Source: M3007 sp037445225 (GTDB taxonomy: Bacteria > Bacteroidota > Bacteroidia > Chitinophagales > Saprospiraceae). From it: a stretch of DNA of 64,000 nucleotides. The notes beneath the pieces are model-generated. The model saw only the letters and a list, made by a program, of their open reading frames with translations. It made no database searches and was not told where the DNA came from. Where the stretch lies: the NCBI GenBank assembly GCA_037445225.1, contig JBBIKW010000006.1:115118-179117 (forward strand), in the 5' to 3' direction. Position numbers and translations under genes: made by a program. Of this stretch, positions 41,613-50,467 are shown in pieces. The first letter of the stretch is position 1, and every line of letters begins with the position of its first letter.

Positions 41613-42176
41613 TTAGCCGTCAGTATCTCGGCGGTTTTGGGTGGCAAAATTCTTCCACATCATACTTTCTATGGGCTTGTCGCTGCGCAGGTTGTACTTA
41701 GCATCGGGTTTCCGATGATAGTAGTTTTGAATCTCGCCCTCTACGGTGAAATAGATCAGTTGTCCGATGGGCATGCCGGCGTAAATGCGCACGGGTTGCA
41801 CGCAGGAGATTTCGAGCGTCCAATGGTTAGAAAAGCCCACGTCGCCTTTGCCCGCTGTGGCGTGGATGTCGATGCCGAGGCGCCCCACGCTGCTTTTGCC
41901 CTCTAAGAACGGAACGAAGCGGTGCGTCTCTGTGTATTCTTCCGTAACGCCCAAGTAGAGCGTGTTGGGCTGTAAGACAAAGCCTTCAGAGGGTATTTCG
42001 ATTAGGTCCACTGGATTGTGTTGGCGCGCGTCCAGGATGCGCTGGCGATAGACGGCTAAGTATTTGCCCAAGTGCACATCGTATGAGTTAGTGCCCAAGC
42101 ACTCGCGCCGAAACGGTTCGATGACGATGTCGCCCGATGCGATGGCCTCTAAAATTTTCTTATCGGTCAGTATCAC
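41613..42176 (-). CDS. dcd: dCTP deaminase
   Basis: 187 residues, started at GTG 42176 because this gives the conserved MILTDKKILEAIASGDI. It deaminates dCTP to dUTP for dTMP supply. Family motifs are ECLGTNSYDVHLG, FLEGKSSVGRLGIDIHATAG with the catalytic Glu and nucleotide-binding residues, and PVRIYAGMPIGQLIYF. Some dcd proteins are bifunctional with dUTPase, which cannot be judged. It is cytosolic, with a promoter element at 42206. thyA, which uses the product route, lies at 59864. Confidence 0.95.
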   Translation of the reverse strand: MILTDKKILEAIASGDIVIEPFRRECLGTNSYDVHLGKYLAVYRQRILDARQHNPVDLIEIPSEGFVLQPNTLYLGVTEEYTETHRFVPFLEGKSSVGRLGIDIHATAGKGDVGFSNHWTLEISCVQPVRIYAGMPIGQLIYFTVEGEIQNYYHRKPDAKYNLRSDKPIESMMWKNFATQNRRDTDG

Positions 42177-42205
42177 GGTGTGCGGTGTATTAGAATACAG
42201 CGGCG

Positions 42206-42213
42206 CAAAAGTA
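42206..42213 (-). promoter_or_regulatory. Bacteroidota-type promoter, -7 TACTTTTG
   Basis: Exact TAnnTTTG on the minus strand, 29 nt before the dcd GTG. The divergent CoA-binding gene has only an imperfect AACTTTTG near 42236. Confidence 0.55.
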
Positions 42214-42268
42214 TCGGCACTTTTGTCGATAGAGAACTTTTGCCTTGAAAAACCTGTTAGTACCGGCT

Positions 42269-42628
42269 ATGCGAAAGACACTGGTGTTAGGCGCTACGCC
42301 CAATCCCGATCGCTATGCTTATTTAGCCGTTCAAGCCTTGCGCCGCCATGGCCACGAGGTGATTCCGGTAGGGATTCGCCCAGGAGAGATCGGCGGCGTG
42401 CCCATATTGTTGGGCACGCCGGTTGTAGAGGGAGTAGATACGGTTACGCTGTACGTGGGGCCTCAGCGGCAACCCGCTTATTACGACTACCTGCTGTCGT
42501 TGGCTCCTCGGCGCATCATCTTCAACCCGGGGACAGAGAATGCCGATTTAGCGGCGTTGGCGCAGGCGCGCGGCATCGAAGTGGTAGAGGGTTGCACCTT
42601 GGTCATGCTCAGCATAGGCGCTTATTGA
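42269..42628 (+). CDS. CoA-binding domain protein
   Basis: 119 residues from ATG 42269. The Rossmann fold of the YccU/CoA-binding family is visible: MRKTLVLGATPNPDRYAYLAVQALRRHGHEV, then PARYIV-like GVPILLGTPVVEGVDTVTLYVG, and the end NPGTENADLAALAQARGIEVVEGCTLVML. The last Cys region GCTLVML is typical. Function of single-domain members is not known; they bind CoA or a related nucleotide. It overlaps the ugd stop by 7 bp on the opposite strand. Confidence 0.88.
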   Translation: MRKTLVLGATPNPDRYAYLAVQALRRHGHEVIPVGIRPGEIGGVPILLGTPVVEGVDTVTLYVGPQRQPAYYDYLLSLAPRRIIFNPGTENADLAALAQARGIEVVEGCTLVMLSIGAY

Positions 42629-43950
42629 GGAGTTCGCCCATCTACGCAGGTGCGCCCGATGCTGGCGTAATAGAAGCCTGAGGCTTTCATTCGTTCGGGT
42701 TCATAGACATTTCGCCCGTCAAAGATTACTGGTTGGTGCATCCGCGCCTTCATCTCCACAAAGTTGGGCATTCGGAATTCGCTCCATTCGGTAGCGATGA
42801 GCAGACAGTCGGCGCCATCGAGAGCCTCGTACATCGATGCGGCATAGAAAAGCCGGTCGCCGTACAGTGTGCGCACGTTCTCGATGGCCTCTGGGTCGAA
42901 CACGCGCAGGTGTACGCCTTCGGCGAGGAGCTCGTCGGTCATAGCCAGGGCGGGTGCTTCGCGGATGTCGTCGGTGTTTGGCTTGAAAGCCAATCCCCAT
43001 AGGGCCATAGTTCGGCCCCGGAGTTGGCCCTCGAAAAAGTCGCGCACCTTGCGCACTAAACTGCTCTTTTGCCGTTCGTTGGTGGCCATGACGGCTTTCA
43101 GGATGCGAAACTCGTAGTCGTGCGCTTCGGCCGTATGAGCCAGTGCTTTTACATCTTTGGGAAAGCAAGAGCCGCCATAGCCAATGCCGGGGAAAAGGAA
43201 GCGCTTGCCGATGCGGCTATCGCTGCCGATGCCGATGCGCACCATGTCCACGTTAGCGCCGACGCGCTCACAGAGGTTGGCGATTTCGTTCATGAAGGAG
43301 ATGCGCGTGGCTAAATAGGCATTGGCGGCGTACTTGGTCATCTCTGCAGAGCGCTCGTCCATGAAGTAGATGGGGTTGCCCTGGCGCACAAACGGCTCAT
43401 AGAGCAGTCGCATCAGCTCGCGCGCGCGCTCGCTGGAGGTGCCCACCACTACGCGGTCGGGCTTGAGAAAGTCTTCCACAGCCACTCCCTCGCGCAAAAA
43501 CTCGGGGTTGGAGACCACGTCGAAGCGCTCTTTGGGCAATCGCTCGGCCAAGATGGCCGCAACTTTTTCCGCAGTGCCTACAGGGACGGTACTCTTGTTC
43601 ACGACCACCCGATAGTCTTCGATCAGGTCTGCCAGTTGGCGCGCAACCCCCAAGACATACGAGAGGTCGGCGCTGCCGTCTTCGCCAGGAGGAGTCGGCA
43701 GCGCCAAGAAGATAATGGTGCTCGCTTTTACTGCCTCCCGCAAGTCGGTAGTAAAGTGAAGGCGCCCCTCCTTTGTGTTGCGCTCGAAGAGTACGTCTAA
43801 ACCCGGCTCGTATATAGGAATTTTACCGGCTTGTAACGCGCGCACTTTGGCTTCGTTGTTATCTACGCAGATGACCTTGTTGCCCGTTTCGGCAAAGCAA
43901 GTTCCCGTTACTAGTCCCACGTAGCCGGTACCGACGACAGCAATGTTCAT
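42622..43950 (-). CDS. ugd: UDP-glucose 6-dehydrogenase
   Basis: 442 residues from ATG 43950; the longer frame to 44031 adds no conserved sequence. It oxidises UDP-glucose to UDP-glucuronate with two NAD+. Motifs: MNIAVVGTGYVGLVTGTCFAETG (NAD site), STVPVGTAEKVA, FVSNPEFLREG-like VVSNPEFLREGVAV, and the catalytic Cys in GIGYGGSCFPKDVKALAH. UDP-glucuronate feeds capsule and surface-glycan synthesis, which fits the glycan genes at the left edge, although those are 40 kb away. No local promoter motif was found; it lies 110 nt past the fumC stop. Confidence 0.96.
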   Translation of the reverse strand: MNIAVVGTGYVGLVTGTCFAETGNKVICVDNNEAKVRALQAGKIPIYEPGLDVLFERNTKEGRLHFTTDLREAVKASTIIFLALPTPPGEDGSADLSYVLGVARQLADLIEDYRVVVNKSTVPVGTAEKVAAILAERLPKERFDVVSNPEFLREGVAVEDFLKPDRVVVGTSSERARELMRLLYEPFVRQGNPIYFMDERSAEMTKYAANAYLATRISFMNEIANLCERVGANVDMVRIGIGSDSRIGKRFLFPGIGYGGSCFPKDVKALAHTAEAHDYEFRILKAVMATNERQKSSLVRKVRDFFEGQLRGRTMALWGLAFKPNTDDIREAPALAMTDELLAEGVHLRVFDPEAIENVRTLYGDRLFYAASMYEALDGADCLLIATEWSEFRMPNFVEMKARMHQPVIFDGRNVYEPERMKASGFYYASIGRTCVDGRTPQ

Positions 43951-44060
43951 GATTGTCTCTTGCTCGTTAGATGTTGGTAAAGGAATGAGGGCGCGACGTG
44001 CGCAATAGTTGCGCGGAGAGTAGGGCCGCACCTATGCAAAGCCGTTTATCGGCAAGAAGT

Positions 44061-45464
44061 CTATAAATTCGGCAACCCTACCATGTCCTCGGGACGCACC
44101 CATCGGTCGAACTCTTCTTCGGTCAAATAGCCTAGTGCCAGCGCTGCCTCCCTGAGCGTCAGCCCTTCGCGATGGGCTTTTTGAGCGATCTCGGCGGCCT
44201 TATAATAGCCAATGTGCGGGTTGAGTGCCGTAACCAGCATCAGCGACTGGTTGACGTGGCGGCGGATGTTTTCATTGATGGGCTCAATACCCACTGCGCA
44301 TCGGTCGTTGAACGAGGCGCATGCCTCTCCAAGAAGTCGGGCCGAGTGCAGGAAATTATAGATGATCATTGGCTTGAACACGTTCAACTCAAAATGGCCG
44401 GTAGCGCCGCCGATATTGATGGCCACATCGTTGCCCAATACCTGGGCAGCCACCATGGTGAGCGCTTCGCATTGGGTGGGATTAACCTTTCCGGGCATGA
44501 TGGAAGAGCCCGGTTCGTTGTCGGGGATATGGATTTCGCCAATGCCGGCACGCGGTCCGGAGGCCAACATCCGGATGTCGTTGGCGATTTTCATGAGGCT
44601 GACAGCTGCCGTCTTCAGCGCTCCGTGGCTTTCGACGAGGGCGTCGTGGGTAGCCAACGCTTCGAACTTGTTGGGCGCACTGATAAAGGGCAGGCCGGTG
44701 AGCTCGGCGATGTATTGGGCTACCTTTTGAGCATAGCCTGGCGGCGCATTCAGACCCGTCCCCACAGCTGTGCCGCCCAGTGCTAGCTCGCTAAGGCGAG
44801 GCAGCGTATTGCGAATGGCGCGCAGGGCGTTGTCCAGTTGGGTGGCGTAACCCGAGAACTCCTGACCCAACGTCAGCGGCGTAGCATCCATGAAGTGGGT
44901 ACGGCCGATTTTTACGATGTGCATATATGCGCGGGCCTTTTCCCACAGCGTGTCGCGCAGGCGCTCTATGCCCGGCAGGGTCACCTCTACTAACATCTTG
45001 TAGGCCGCAATGTGCATGGCCGTGGGGAAGGTGTCGTTGGACGACTGCGACTTGTTCACGTCGTCGTTGGGGTGCAATACCTTTTGTTCGTCGGTCAGTC
45101 GTCCGCCGTGGAGCACATGGGCGCGGTAGGCAATGACCTCGTTGACGTTCATGTTGCTTTGCGTGCCGGAGCCGGTCTGCCATACTACCAGAGGAAACTG
45201 GTCATCGAGTTGACCAGCCAGTATTTCGTCGCACACCTGACAGATGAGGCGGCACTTTTCCTCGCTGAGCACGCCCAGGTCGCGATTGGTCAAGGCTGCG
45301 GCCTTTTTCAGATAAGCAAAGGCGCGGATGACCTCGATGGGCATGCGGTTGGTGTCGCGGGCGATGGGGAAGTTTTCGATAGAGCGTTGGGTCTGTGCTC
45401 CCCAGTACGCATCGGCAGGCACCTGAACCTTGCCCAGGGTATCTTTTTCAGTGCGAAACGTCAT
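44061..45464 (-). CDS. fumC: Class II fumarate hydratase
   Basis: 467 residues from ATG 45464; the longer frame adds 27 unconserved residues and starts upstream of the promoter at 45506. It interconverts fumarate and malate in the TCA cycle. The superfamily signature GSSIMPGKVNPTQCE and catalytic regions SSNDTFPTAMHIA and GRTHFMDATPLTLGQEFSGY are intact. FumC is the homotetrameric, iron-free form. Cytosolic. With lpdA it belongs to central carbon metabolism in this window. Confidence 0.97.
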   Translation of the reverse strand: MTFRTEKDTLGKVQVPADAYWGAQTQRSIENFPIARDTNRMPIEVIRAFAYLKKAAALTNRDLGVLSEEKCRLICQVCDEILAGQLDDQFPLVVWQTGSGTQSNMNVNEVIAYRAHVLHGGRLTDEQKVLHPNDDVNKSQSSNDTFPTAMHIAAYKMLVEVTLPGIERLRDTLWEKARAYMHIVKIGRTHFMDATPLTLGQEFSGYATQLDNALRAIRNTLPRLSELALGGTAVGTGLNAPPGYAQKVAQYIAELTGLPFISAPNKFEALATHDALVESHGALKTAAVSLMKIANDIRMLASGPRAGIGEIHIPDNEPGSSIMPGKVNPTQCEALTMVAAQVLGNDVAINIGGATGHFELNVFKPMIIYNFLHSARLLGEACASFNDRCAVGIEPINENIRRHVNQSLMLVTALNPHIGYYKAAEIAQKAHREGLTLREAALALGYLTEEEFDRWVRPEDMVGLPNL

Positions 45465-45505
45465 GATAGGAGAAAGTGTTTGCGCGGTAAGATGATTTGC
45501 GGGCG

Positions 45506-45513
45506 CAAAAATA
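45506..45513 (-). promoter_or_regulatory. Bacteroidota-type promoter, -7 TATTTTTG
   Basis: Exact TAnnTTTG on the minus strand, 41 nt before ATG 45464, and the reason to prefer that fumC start. Confidence 0.55.
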
Positions 45514-45587
45514 GAGTGGACAAGTATGTTTGCAGGGTAGACCACCCAGCTATTTGCAGCGGATGCGCTTTTGAACTGGTTTGTTAG

Positions 45588-47237
45588 CTATCCGCCCGCG
45601 ATTTCTACCGGCACGTGTTCAAAGCGCTCTACGTCAAACAGGCCGCGGTCGGTCATCTTGAGCACCGGGATGACGGGTAGGGCCAAGAAAGAGAGCGCCA
45701 TGAAGGGCGCTCGAAGCGTGCAGTGCAATGCTTGGCGCGTCCAGGCATCGATGGCGGCGTAGTTGTGGGCCAAAGTATAGCCGTTTTCGGGAGTCATTAG
45801 TCCGCCAATAGGTAGGGGCAGCGTCCGAGTCTCGTCGGCACCGTTGGTAGCGCTGATCCCTCCGCCGGCTGCTATGACGGCGTTTACGGCGGTACATAAG
45901 GAGGCGTCGTCGACACCTACGGCGACGATGTGGTGCGAGTCGTGGGCGACGCTGGAGGCAATGGCGCCGCATTGGAGGCCGAAGCCGCGCACAAAGCCCA
46001 AGGCGGGCGGCGCTTCGGCGTAGCGGTTCACTACAGCGATCTTCAGCACGTCGGAGGCAGGATGCGGCATGAGGAGGCCGTCCTGGATGCGGGCGCGTCC
46101 TTCCTCGCTGCCGGTGACGATCTGGCCATCCCACACGCGGATGAGCCGCACGATGCCGGCGTTTCCGCGTGCGCGCAGGTGAAAGTCGCTGGGCTTTTTG
46201 AGCGGGGTTTTAAAATGATTGGGTGTGGGGGTGGGGTGATAGGGCAAGTTGCTTTGGCCATGAGCGGCTACGCACCGACCATCGATATACGTTTCCAGTA
46301 CGCGAAACGTGTTTAGGTCGGCCACACGGATGAAGTCGGCGGCATCGCCTTCACGCAGCAAGCCTACCGGCAGGCGATAGTGCGCCACGGGGTTGACGCT
46401 TGCTGCCCTGATGGTGTCGAAGAGGTCGCATCCTTTGGCCACTGCTCGGGCTACCAGCTGGTCGATATGTCCCTGTAGGAGGTCGTCGGGGTGTTTGTCG
46501 TCGCTGCAGAACATGATTTGCTGTGGAAACTCCAACAGCAGGGGCCACAGGGCGTCGAAGTTGCGCGCTGCGCTGCCCTCTCGGATGAGGATATGGACGC
46601 CCAAGAGCGCTTTGTCGCGCCCTTCTTCAAAGGTGAAGCACTCGTGGTCGGTCGAGATGCCGGCAGCGAAGTAGCGCGCTGCCGCTTCACCGCGCAAGCC
46701 CGGCGCGTGGCCATCGATGGGTTTGCCTGCCTTGCGAGCGGCGGCTAGCTTGGCCATCACTTCTGGCTCAGCGTTGAGCACGCCGGGAAAGTTCATCATT
46801 TCCGACAGGTAGCCGATGTCGGGTCGCTGTAGCAGCCGCTCGACGGCGTCGGCATTCAACACTGCGCCGGCCGTCTCGAAAGGCGTAGCCGGCACACAGG
46901 AAGGCGCACCAAAACAAAACTTCACGGGTGACTGCCGCGCATTGTCGAGCATGAAGAGAACGCCTTCCTCCCCTAGGACGTTGGCGATCTCGTGTGGGTC
47001 AGAGACGGTAGCCACGGTGCCGTGCACTGAAGCCAAGCGCCCAAACTCTGCCGGTGGAAGCATGCTGCTCTCGATGTGTACGTGAGCATCTACAAATCCG
47101 GGCATTAGGTAGCCTGCCTCCGCCGGCGCCTGCGCCGTCTCTTGTATGCGCTGGATGCGCCCTTGGTCTATCGTTATCGCCGCAGGGTAGATGCGGCGCT
47201 GGTGTACGTCTACTAAGTGAGCAGTGATCGTTGTCAT
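45588..47237 (-). CDS. ade: Adenine deaminase
   Basis: 549 residues, amidohydrolase superfamily. It converts adenine to hypoxanthine in purine salvage. Metal-site residues are in PGFVDAHVHIESSMLPPAEF, followed by VSDPHEIANVLG, and the typical Ade motifs DGHAPGLRG, DHECFTFEEG and FCSDDKHPDDLL. The C-terminal NGYTLAHNYAAIDAW and LPLPIGGLM regions also match. Start at ATG 47237 behind a TACCTTTG element at 47305-47312 with a spaced TTG. Cytosolic. No purine operon is nearby. Confidence 0.95.
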   Translation of the reverse strand: MTTITAHLVDVHQRRIYPAAITIDQGRIQRIQETAQAPAEAGYLMPGFVDAHVHIESSMLPPAEFGRLASVHGTVATVSDPHEIANVLGEEGVLFMLDNARQSPVKFCFGAPSCVPATPFETAGAVLNADAVERLLQRPDIGYLSEMMNFPGVLNAEPEVMAKLAAARKAGKPIDGHAPGLRGEAAARYFAAGISTDHECFTFEEGRDKALLGVHILIREGSAARNFDALWPLLLEFPQQIMFCSDDKHPDDLLQGHIDQLVARAVAKGCDLFDTIRAASVNPVAHYRLPVGLLREGDAADFIRVADLNTFRVLETYIDGRCVAAHGQSNLPYHPTPTPNHFKTPLKKPSDFHLRARGNAGIVRLIRVWDGQIVTGSEEGRARIQDGLLMPHPASDVLKIAVVNRYAEAPPALGFVRGFGLQCGAIASSVAHDSHHIVAVGVDDASLCTAVNAVIAAGGGISATNGADETRTLPLPIGGLMTPENGYTLAHNYAAIDAWTRQALHCTLRAPFMALSFLALPVIPVLKMTDRGLFDVERFEHVPVEIAGG

Positions 47238-47304
47238 AGCGGTGCGTGAATCAGGTCAACAGTGGCAACGAAACCAGGCGTGTATGACCCTTTGCCGTTA
47301 GGCT

Positions 47305-47312
47305 CAAAGGTA
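47305..47312 (-). promoter_or_regulatory. Bacteroidota-type promoter, -7 TACCTTTG
   Basis: Exact match on the minus strand with a TTG 19 bases upstream, the expected -33 spacing, about 68 nt before the ade start. It lies close to the divergent ABC ATPase start. Confidence 0.7.
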
Positions 47313-47326
47313 AGAGAGGTAGGCGG

Positions 47327-48088
47327 ATGCACAAGATATGGCTGTTACTGAACTTCAAAGAGCAGAATGCTGTTAATATGGCTGCTATGCAAAAGCCCAT
47401 GCTTAAGGTGAGGAGGCTCACCCAAAGGTATCGCTTACCCTCCGGTCAAGCGCTGACGGTGTTGGAGGATATCGACTTTGAGATAGCGGAGGGCGATACG
47501 GCAGCGGTGGTGGGCCCTTCAGGCAGCGGAAAAACTACGCTCTTGGGGTTGTGCGCGGGTCTCGACCGGGTGACCAGCGGCTCCGTACTGCTCAACGGCG
47601 TCGTCTTGGAACTGCTTTCCGAAGACGAACGCGCCGCCTTGCGCAACCAATACGTGGGGTTTGTCTTCCAAAACTTTCAATTGCTGCCTACCTTGACTGC
47701 TCTGGAAAATGTGATGGTGCCCTTGGAGCTGCGCGGCGAGCGTTGGGCAGAGCAGCGCGCCCGTACGTGGTTGGAGCGGGTGGGGCTGGGCGACCGACTG
47801 CACCATTACCCTGCGCAGTTGTCGGGCGGTGAGCAACAGCGCGTCAGTATTGCCCGCGCCTTTGCTCCTCAGCCCAAAATGCTCTTTGCTGACGAGCCAA
47901 CAGGCAATCTCGATGCGGAAAATGCAAAGGGCATAGCCGATCTCCTCTTTGAGCTCAATCGCACCATGGGAGCGACGCTGCTCTTGGTCACCCACGATGT
48001 GGAGTTGGCCCGTCGCACCGGCCGTATCTTACACTTAAGAGGGGGACGCCTATGGCGCGACGAACGGCTTCCTGCACCGGCCCACTAA
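47327..48088 (+). CDS. ABC transporter ATP-binding protein (LolD/YbbA-like)
   Basis: Up to 253 residues. Walker A VGPSGSGKTTLLGL, Q-loop in FVFQNFQLLPTLTALENV, signature LSGGEQQRVSIARA, Walker B KMLFADEPTGNLD and H-loop in VTHDVEL are intact. The spacing and the NFQLLPTLTALENVMVPLEL region match the LolD/YbbA/MacB group, which drives lipoprotein release, toxin export or envelope stress pumps. No permease gene adjoins, so the partner is unknown. ATG 47327 has a purine-rich AGAGGT upstream, but ATG 47378, 47387 or 47399 would start nearer the conserved region. Its stop overlaps the convergent kinase gene by 4 bp. Confidence 0.9.
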   Translation: MHKIWLLLNFKEQNAVNMAAMQKPMLKVRRLTQRYRLPSGQALTVLEDIDFEIAEGDTAAVVGPSGSGKTTLLGLCAGLDRVTSGSVLLNGVVLELLSEDERAALRNQYVGFVFQNFQLLPTLTALENVMVPLELRGERWAEQRARTWLERVGLGDRLHHYPAQLSGGEQQRVSIARAFAPQPKMLFADEPTGNLDAENAKGIADLLFELNRTMGATLLLVTHDVELARRTGRILHLRGGRLWRDERLPAPAH

Positions 48089-48663
48089 TGCGCCGAATGT
48101 TGTAGGTGTGCCGACAAGGACAGCAAGATGACGTCGCACACTTCCTCGATGGTGCGGTGGCTGGTGTCGAGCACCAAGTCGAAATTGCTCATGTCGGAGC
48201 AGTCCGCTCCGTATAGGCGCAGGTACCGCGCGTTTTCGCTCTGCTTTCGCAGGGTGAGCTTTTCTACGGCCTCTTCTACGCTTCGGTACTGTTCGCTTCG
48301 ACGCGTTGGGTCGTGGAGGATGCGTTCGGCGGCAATGCGCACGTCTACCTTGAGGTAGACTTTATAGGCTTCGGGGATGAAGAACCAAGCCAGTCGGCTA
48401 TCTACCACAAAGCTCTGGGCCCGTTGGCGCAGCGATTTGATGGTATGGTCGATGCAGTGGTCAATGGAAGGGTCTACCTCAGCCATGCGGTTTAGGGTCA
48501 GCGTATCCACGCCCAGTTCTTCGGCCAGTTGGCGTTGAATGCGTCCGGTAGAAAAATACTCAAAGCCGGTGAGTGCACACAGCTGTTTAGCTACAGCGCT
48601 CTTCCCGCTGCCCAGATCCCCCGTGATGGCGATTTTAGTACCGGTAGGAAAAGCGTATTTCAT
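48085..48663 (-). CDS. Cytidylate kinase-like protein
   Basis: 192 residues. P-loop ITGDLGSGKSAVAKQLCAL at about residues 13-31, followed by GFEYFSTGRIQRQLAEELGV in the manner of the cytidylate-kinase-2 family, and a LID-like Arg-rich stretch (DPTRRSEQYRSVEEAVEKL). It probably phosphorylates CMP/dCMP or a similar nucleotide, but could be a different small-molecule kinase. It is shorter than classical Cmk. Cytosolic. A TAAGTTTG promoter lies 15 nt upstream at 48678. Confidence 0.82.
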   Translation of the reverse strand: MKYAFPTGTKIAITGDLGSGKSAVAKQLCALTGFEYFSTGRIQRQLAEELGVDTLTLNRMAEVDPSIDHCIDHTIKSLRQRAQSFVVDSRLAWFFIPEAYKVYLKVDVRIAAERILHDPTRRSEQYRSVEEAVEKLTLRKQSENARYLRLYGADCSDMSNFDLVLDTSHRTIEEVCDVILLSLSAHLQHSAH

Positions 48664-48677
48664 CGTGCGCGATGCGT

Positions 48678-48685
48678 CAAACTTA
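48678..48685 (-). promoter_or_regulatory. Bacteroidota-type promoter, -7 TAAGTTTG
   Basis: Exact TAnnTTTG on the minus strand, ending 15 nt before ATG 48663. Confidence 0.5.
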
Positions 48686-48757
48686 GCGTTTTTTCAATTT
48701 AATGCCTTTGGGCAGTACAGCCGGTTACTTGCAGGGGAGATAGCCTCAAGGATGCAA

Positions 48758-50227
48758 CTAAGCTGCCGGTTCTTGGGCTGGGCTGCGCAGCTGTTTGATT
48801 TTCCACTGCAGGGCCGCCACAGTTAGCGTGACAAATGGGCTGAGGTAGTTGAAGATGGCATAAGGCAAGTAATGCCAAGTATCGACCCCTAATACGCGCG
48901 ATTGGTAGGCGCCGCAGGTGTTCCAGGGGACGAGCGCAGAGGTGACGGTCCCGGAGTCTTCGAGCGTTCGGCTGAGGTTTACGGGAGCCAACCCGCGTTT
49001 TTCATAGGCCCTAACGAACATCTTACCGGGCACGACGATGGCCAAGTATTGGTCAGAGGCCGTGATGTTAAGCGCCAAGCAGCTGGCTACCGTGCTGGCA
49101 AACAGCCCAAAGACAGATTTGGCGGCCCGCAGCAGAGCGCTGCTGATGCAGGCCAGGGCGCCTATAGCTTCCATGACGCCTCCAAACGTCAAGGCGCACA
49201 GCGTCAGCCACACCGTGGGTAGCATGCCTCCCATGCCTTTAGCAGAAAACAGGTCGTTGAGTGCCGGATTGCTGGTTTCCACCGCCGTGCTTGACGTCAT
49301 TGCCTGAAGCACGCCGCGGTAGGCCGTCTCGAAATTCAGAGCGTCATTGCCGGCAATCTTGGCGACGATGTGCGGCTGGAAAAGAACGGCAAACAAGCCG
49401 CCCAACAAGGTGCCGGCCAACAGGGCAATGAGCGGGCGGGTGCGAAAAACAATGAGGCCAATCACGGCTGAGGGAACGAGCAAAAGCCACGGCGACACCT
49501 CAAAAGCGGAGTCGATGGCGGTCAAGATGGCTGAAGGATCGGCTACCCCCACCGGCCGATAGTTCCAGCTCAGGGTGCTGAAGGCTATTAGGGTAAGGGT
49601 ATAAGTGGGAACTGTCGTCAGCATCATGTATCGAATGTGCTCAAAAAGCTCGCTACCCGCCATGGCAGAGGCCAGGTTGGTGGTATCGGATAGAGGAGAC
49701 ATCTTGTCGCCAAAATAGGCGCCGGAAATGACGGCACCGGCCACCATGCCTTCTGGTATGTTCAGGGCCTTGCCTATGCCGAGGAGGGCAATGCCCACCG
49801 TAGCGGAGGTCGTCCAAGAGCTCCCTGTCGCTAGGGAAATAACCGAACAGACCAACACCGTCACGGGCAAAAAAATTGCCGGGTGAATCAGCTGGACTCC
49901 GCCATAAATAAGGGTAGGAATGATGCCGCTAACCATCCAGGTGCCGGCCAGTGCGCCCACCATGAGCAGGATGAGGATAGCCTCCGCCGTAGAGCGAAAG
50001 TTGTTCGCCACTTCGTCTACCATCTGGCGGTAGTTGACGCGGTTGCGAAAGCCAACTACTGCTGCTACTGCAGCGCCAATGAGCAAGATAAATTGGTTGG
50101 AGCCGCTCAAAGAGTCGTCGCCGAAAACCCAGACGTTGTAAGCCAATAGACCGATGAGCACCACTACCGGTAAAAGGGCTTCGCCCAGGCTGAGCTCCTT
50201 GTTGCGGATAATCCGAATATCTTTCAT
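48758..50227 (-). CDS. nhaC: Na+/H+ antiporter NhaC
   Basis: 489 residues with about 12 membrane segments. Motifs typical of NhaC are SLATGSSWTTSATVGIALLGIG, GAVISGAYFGDKMSPLSDTTNLASAMAG and LVPWNTCGAYQSRVLGV near the end. It exchanges Na+ for H+ across the inner membrane and could take part in pH or Na+ homeostasis together with the pyrophosphatase pump. A TACTTTTG element lies 73 nt upstream. The short C-terminal tail is polar. Confidence 0.94.
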   Translation of the reverse strand: MKDIRIIRNKELSLGEALLPVVVLIGLLAYNVWVFGDDSLSGSNQFILLIGAAVAAVVGFRNRVNYRQMVDEVANNFRSTAEAILILLMVGALAGTWMVSGIIPTLIYGGVQLIHPAIFLPVTVLVCSVISLATGSSWTTSATVGIALLGIGKALNIPEGMVAGAVISGAYFGDKMSPLSDTTNLASAMAGSELFEHIRYMMLTTVPTYTLTLIAFSTLSWNYRPVGVADPSAILTAIDSAFEVSPWLLLVPSAVIGLIVFRTRPLIALLAGTLLGGLFAVLFQPHIVAKIAGNDALNFETAYRGVLQAMTSSTAVETSNPALNDLFSAKGMGGMLPTVWLTLCALTFGGVMEAIGALACISSALLRAAKSVFGLFASTVASCLALNITASDQYLAIVVPGKMFVRAYEKRGLAPVNLSRTLEDSGTVTSALVPWNTCGAYQSRVLGVDTWHYLPYAIFNYLSPFVTLTVAALQWKIKQLRSPAQEPAA

Positions 50228-50299
50228 GAATTAGGCAGTTTTTCTAAAAGAAAGCGATGCCACTTTTGGAACCTCTGTGCTCCATAACTTGGAAAGCGC

Positions 50300-50307
50300 C
50301 AAAAGTA
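50300..50307 (-). promoter_or_regulatory. Bacteroidota-type promoter, -7 TACTTTTG
   Basis: Exact TAnnTTTG on the minus strand in the 240-bp divergent gap between nhaC and the beta-helix gene. No matching element was seen for the plus-strand gene. Confidence 0.5.
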
Positions 50308-50467
50308 GGTATTTTACGTGGTCTTCTTTGCCCATTTAAAAATTCTGCTTCTTTACCCTAATTATGTACAGCTAGCTGTAATATTTTGGTGTTACAGCGT
50401 AAATAGAGAGAAGCACTCTTTTGAGCACGCGTCCATCTTATTTTTCACCCTATCCCATGGTAACCTC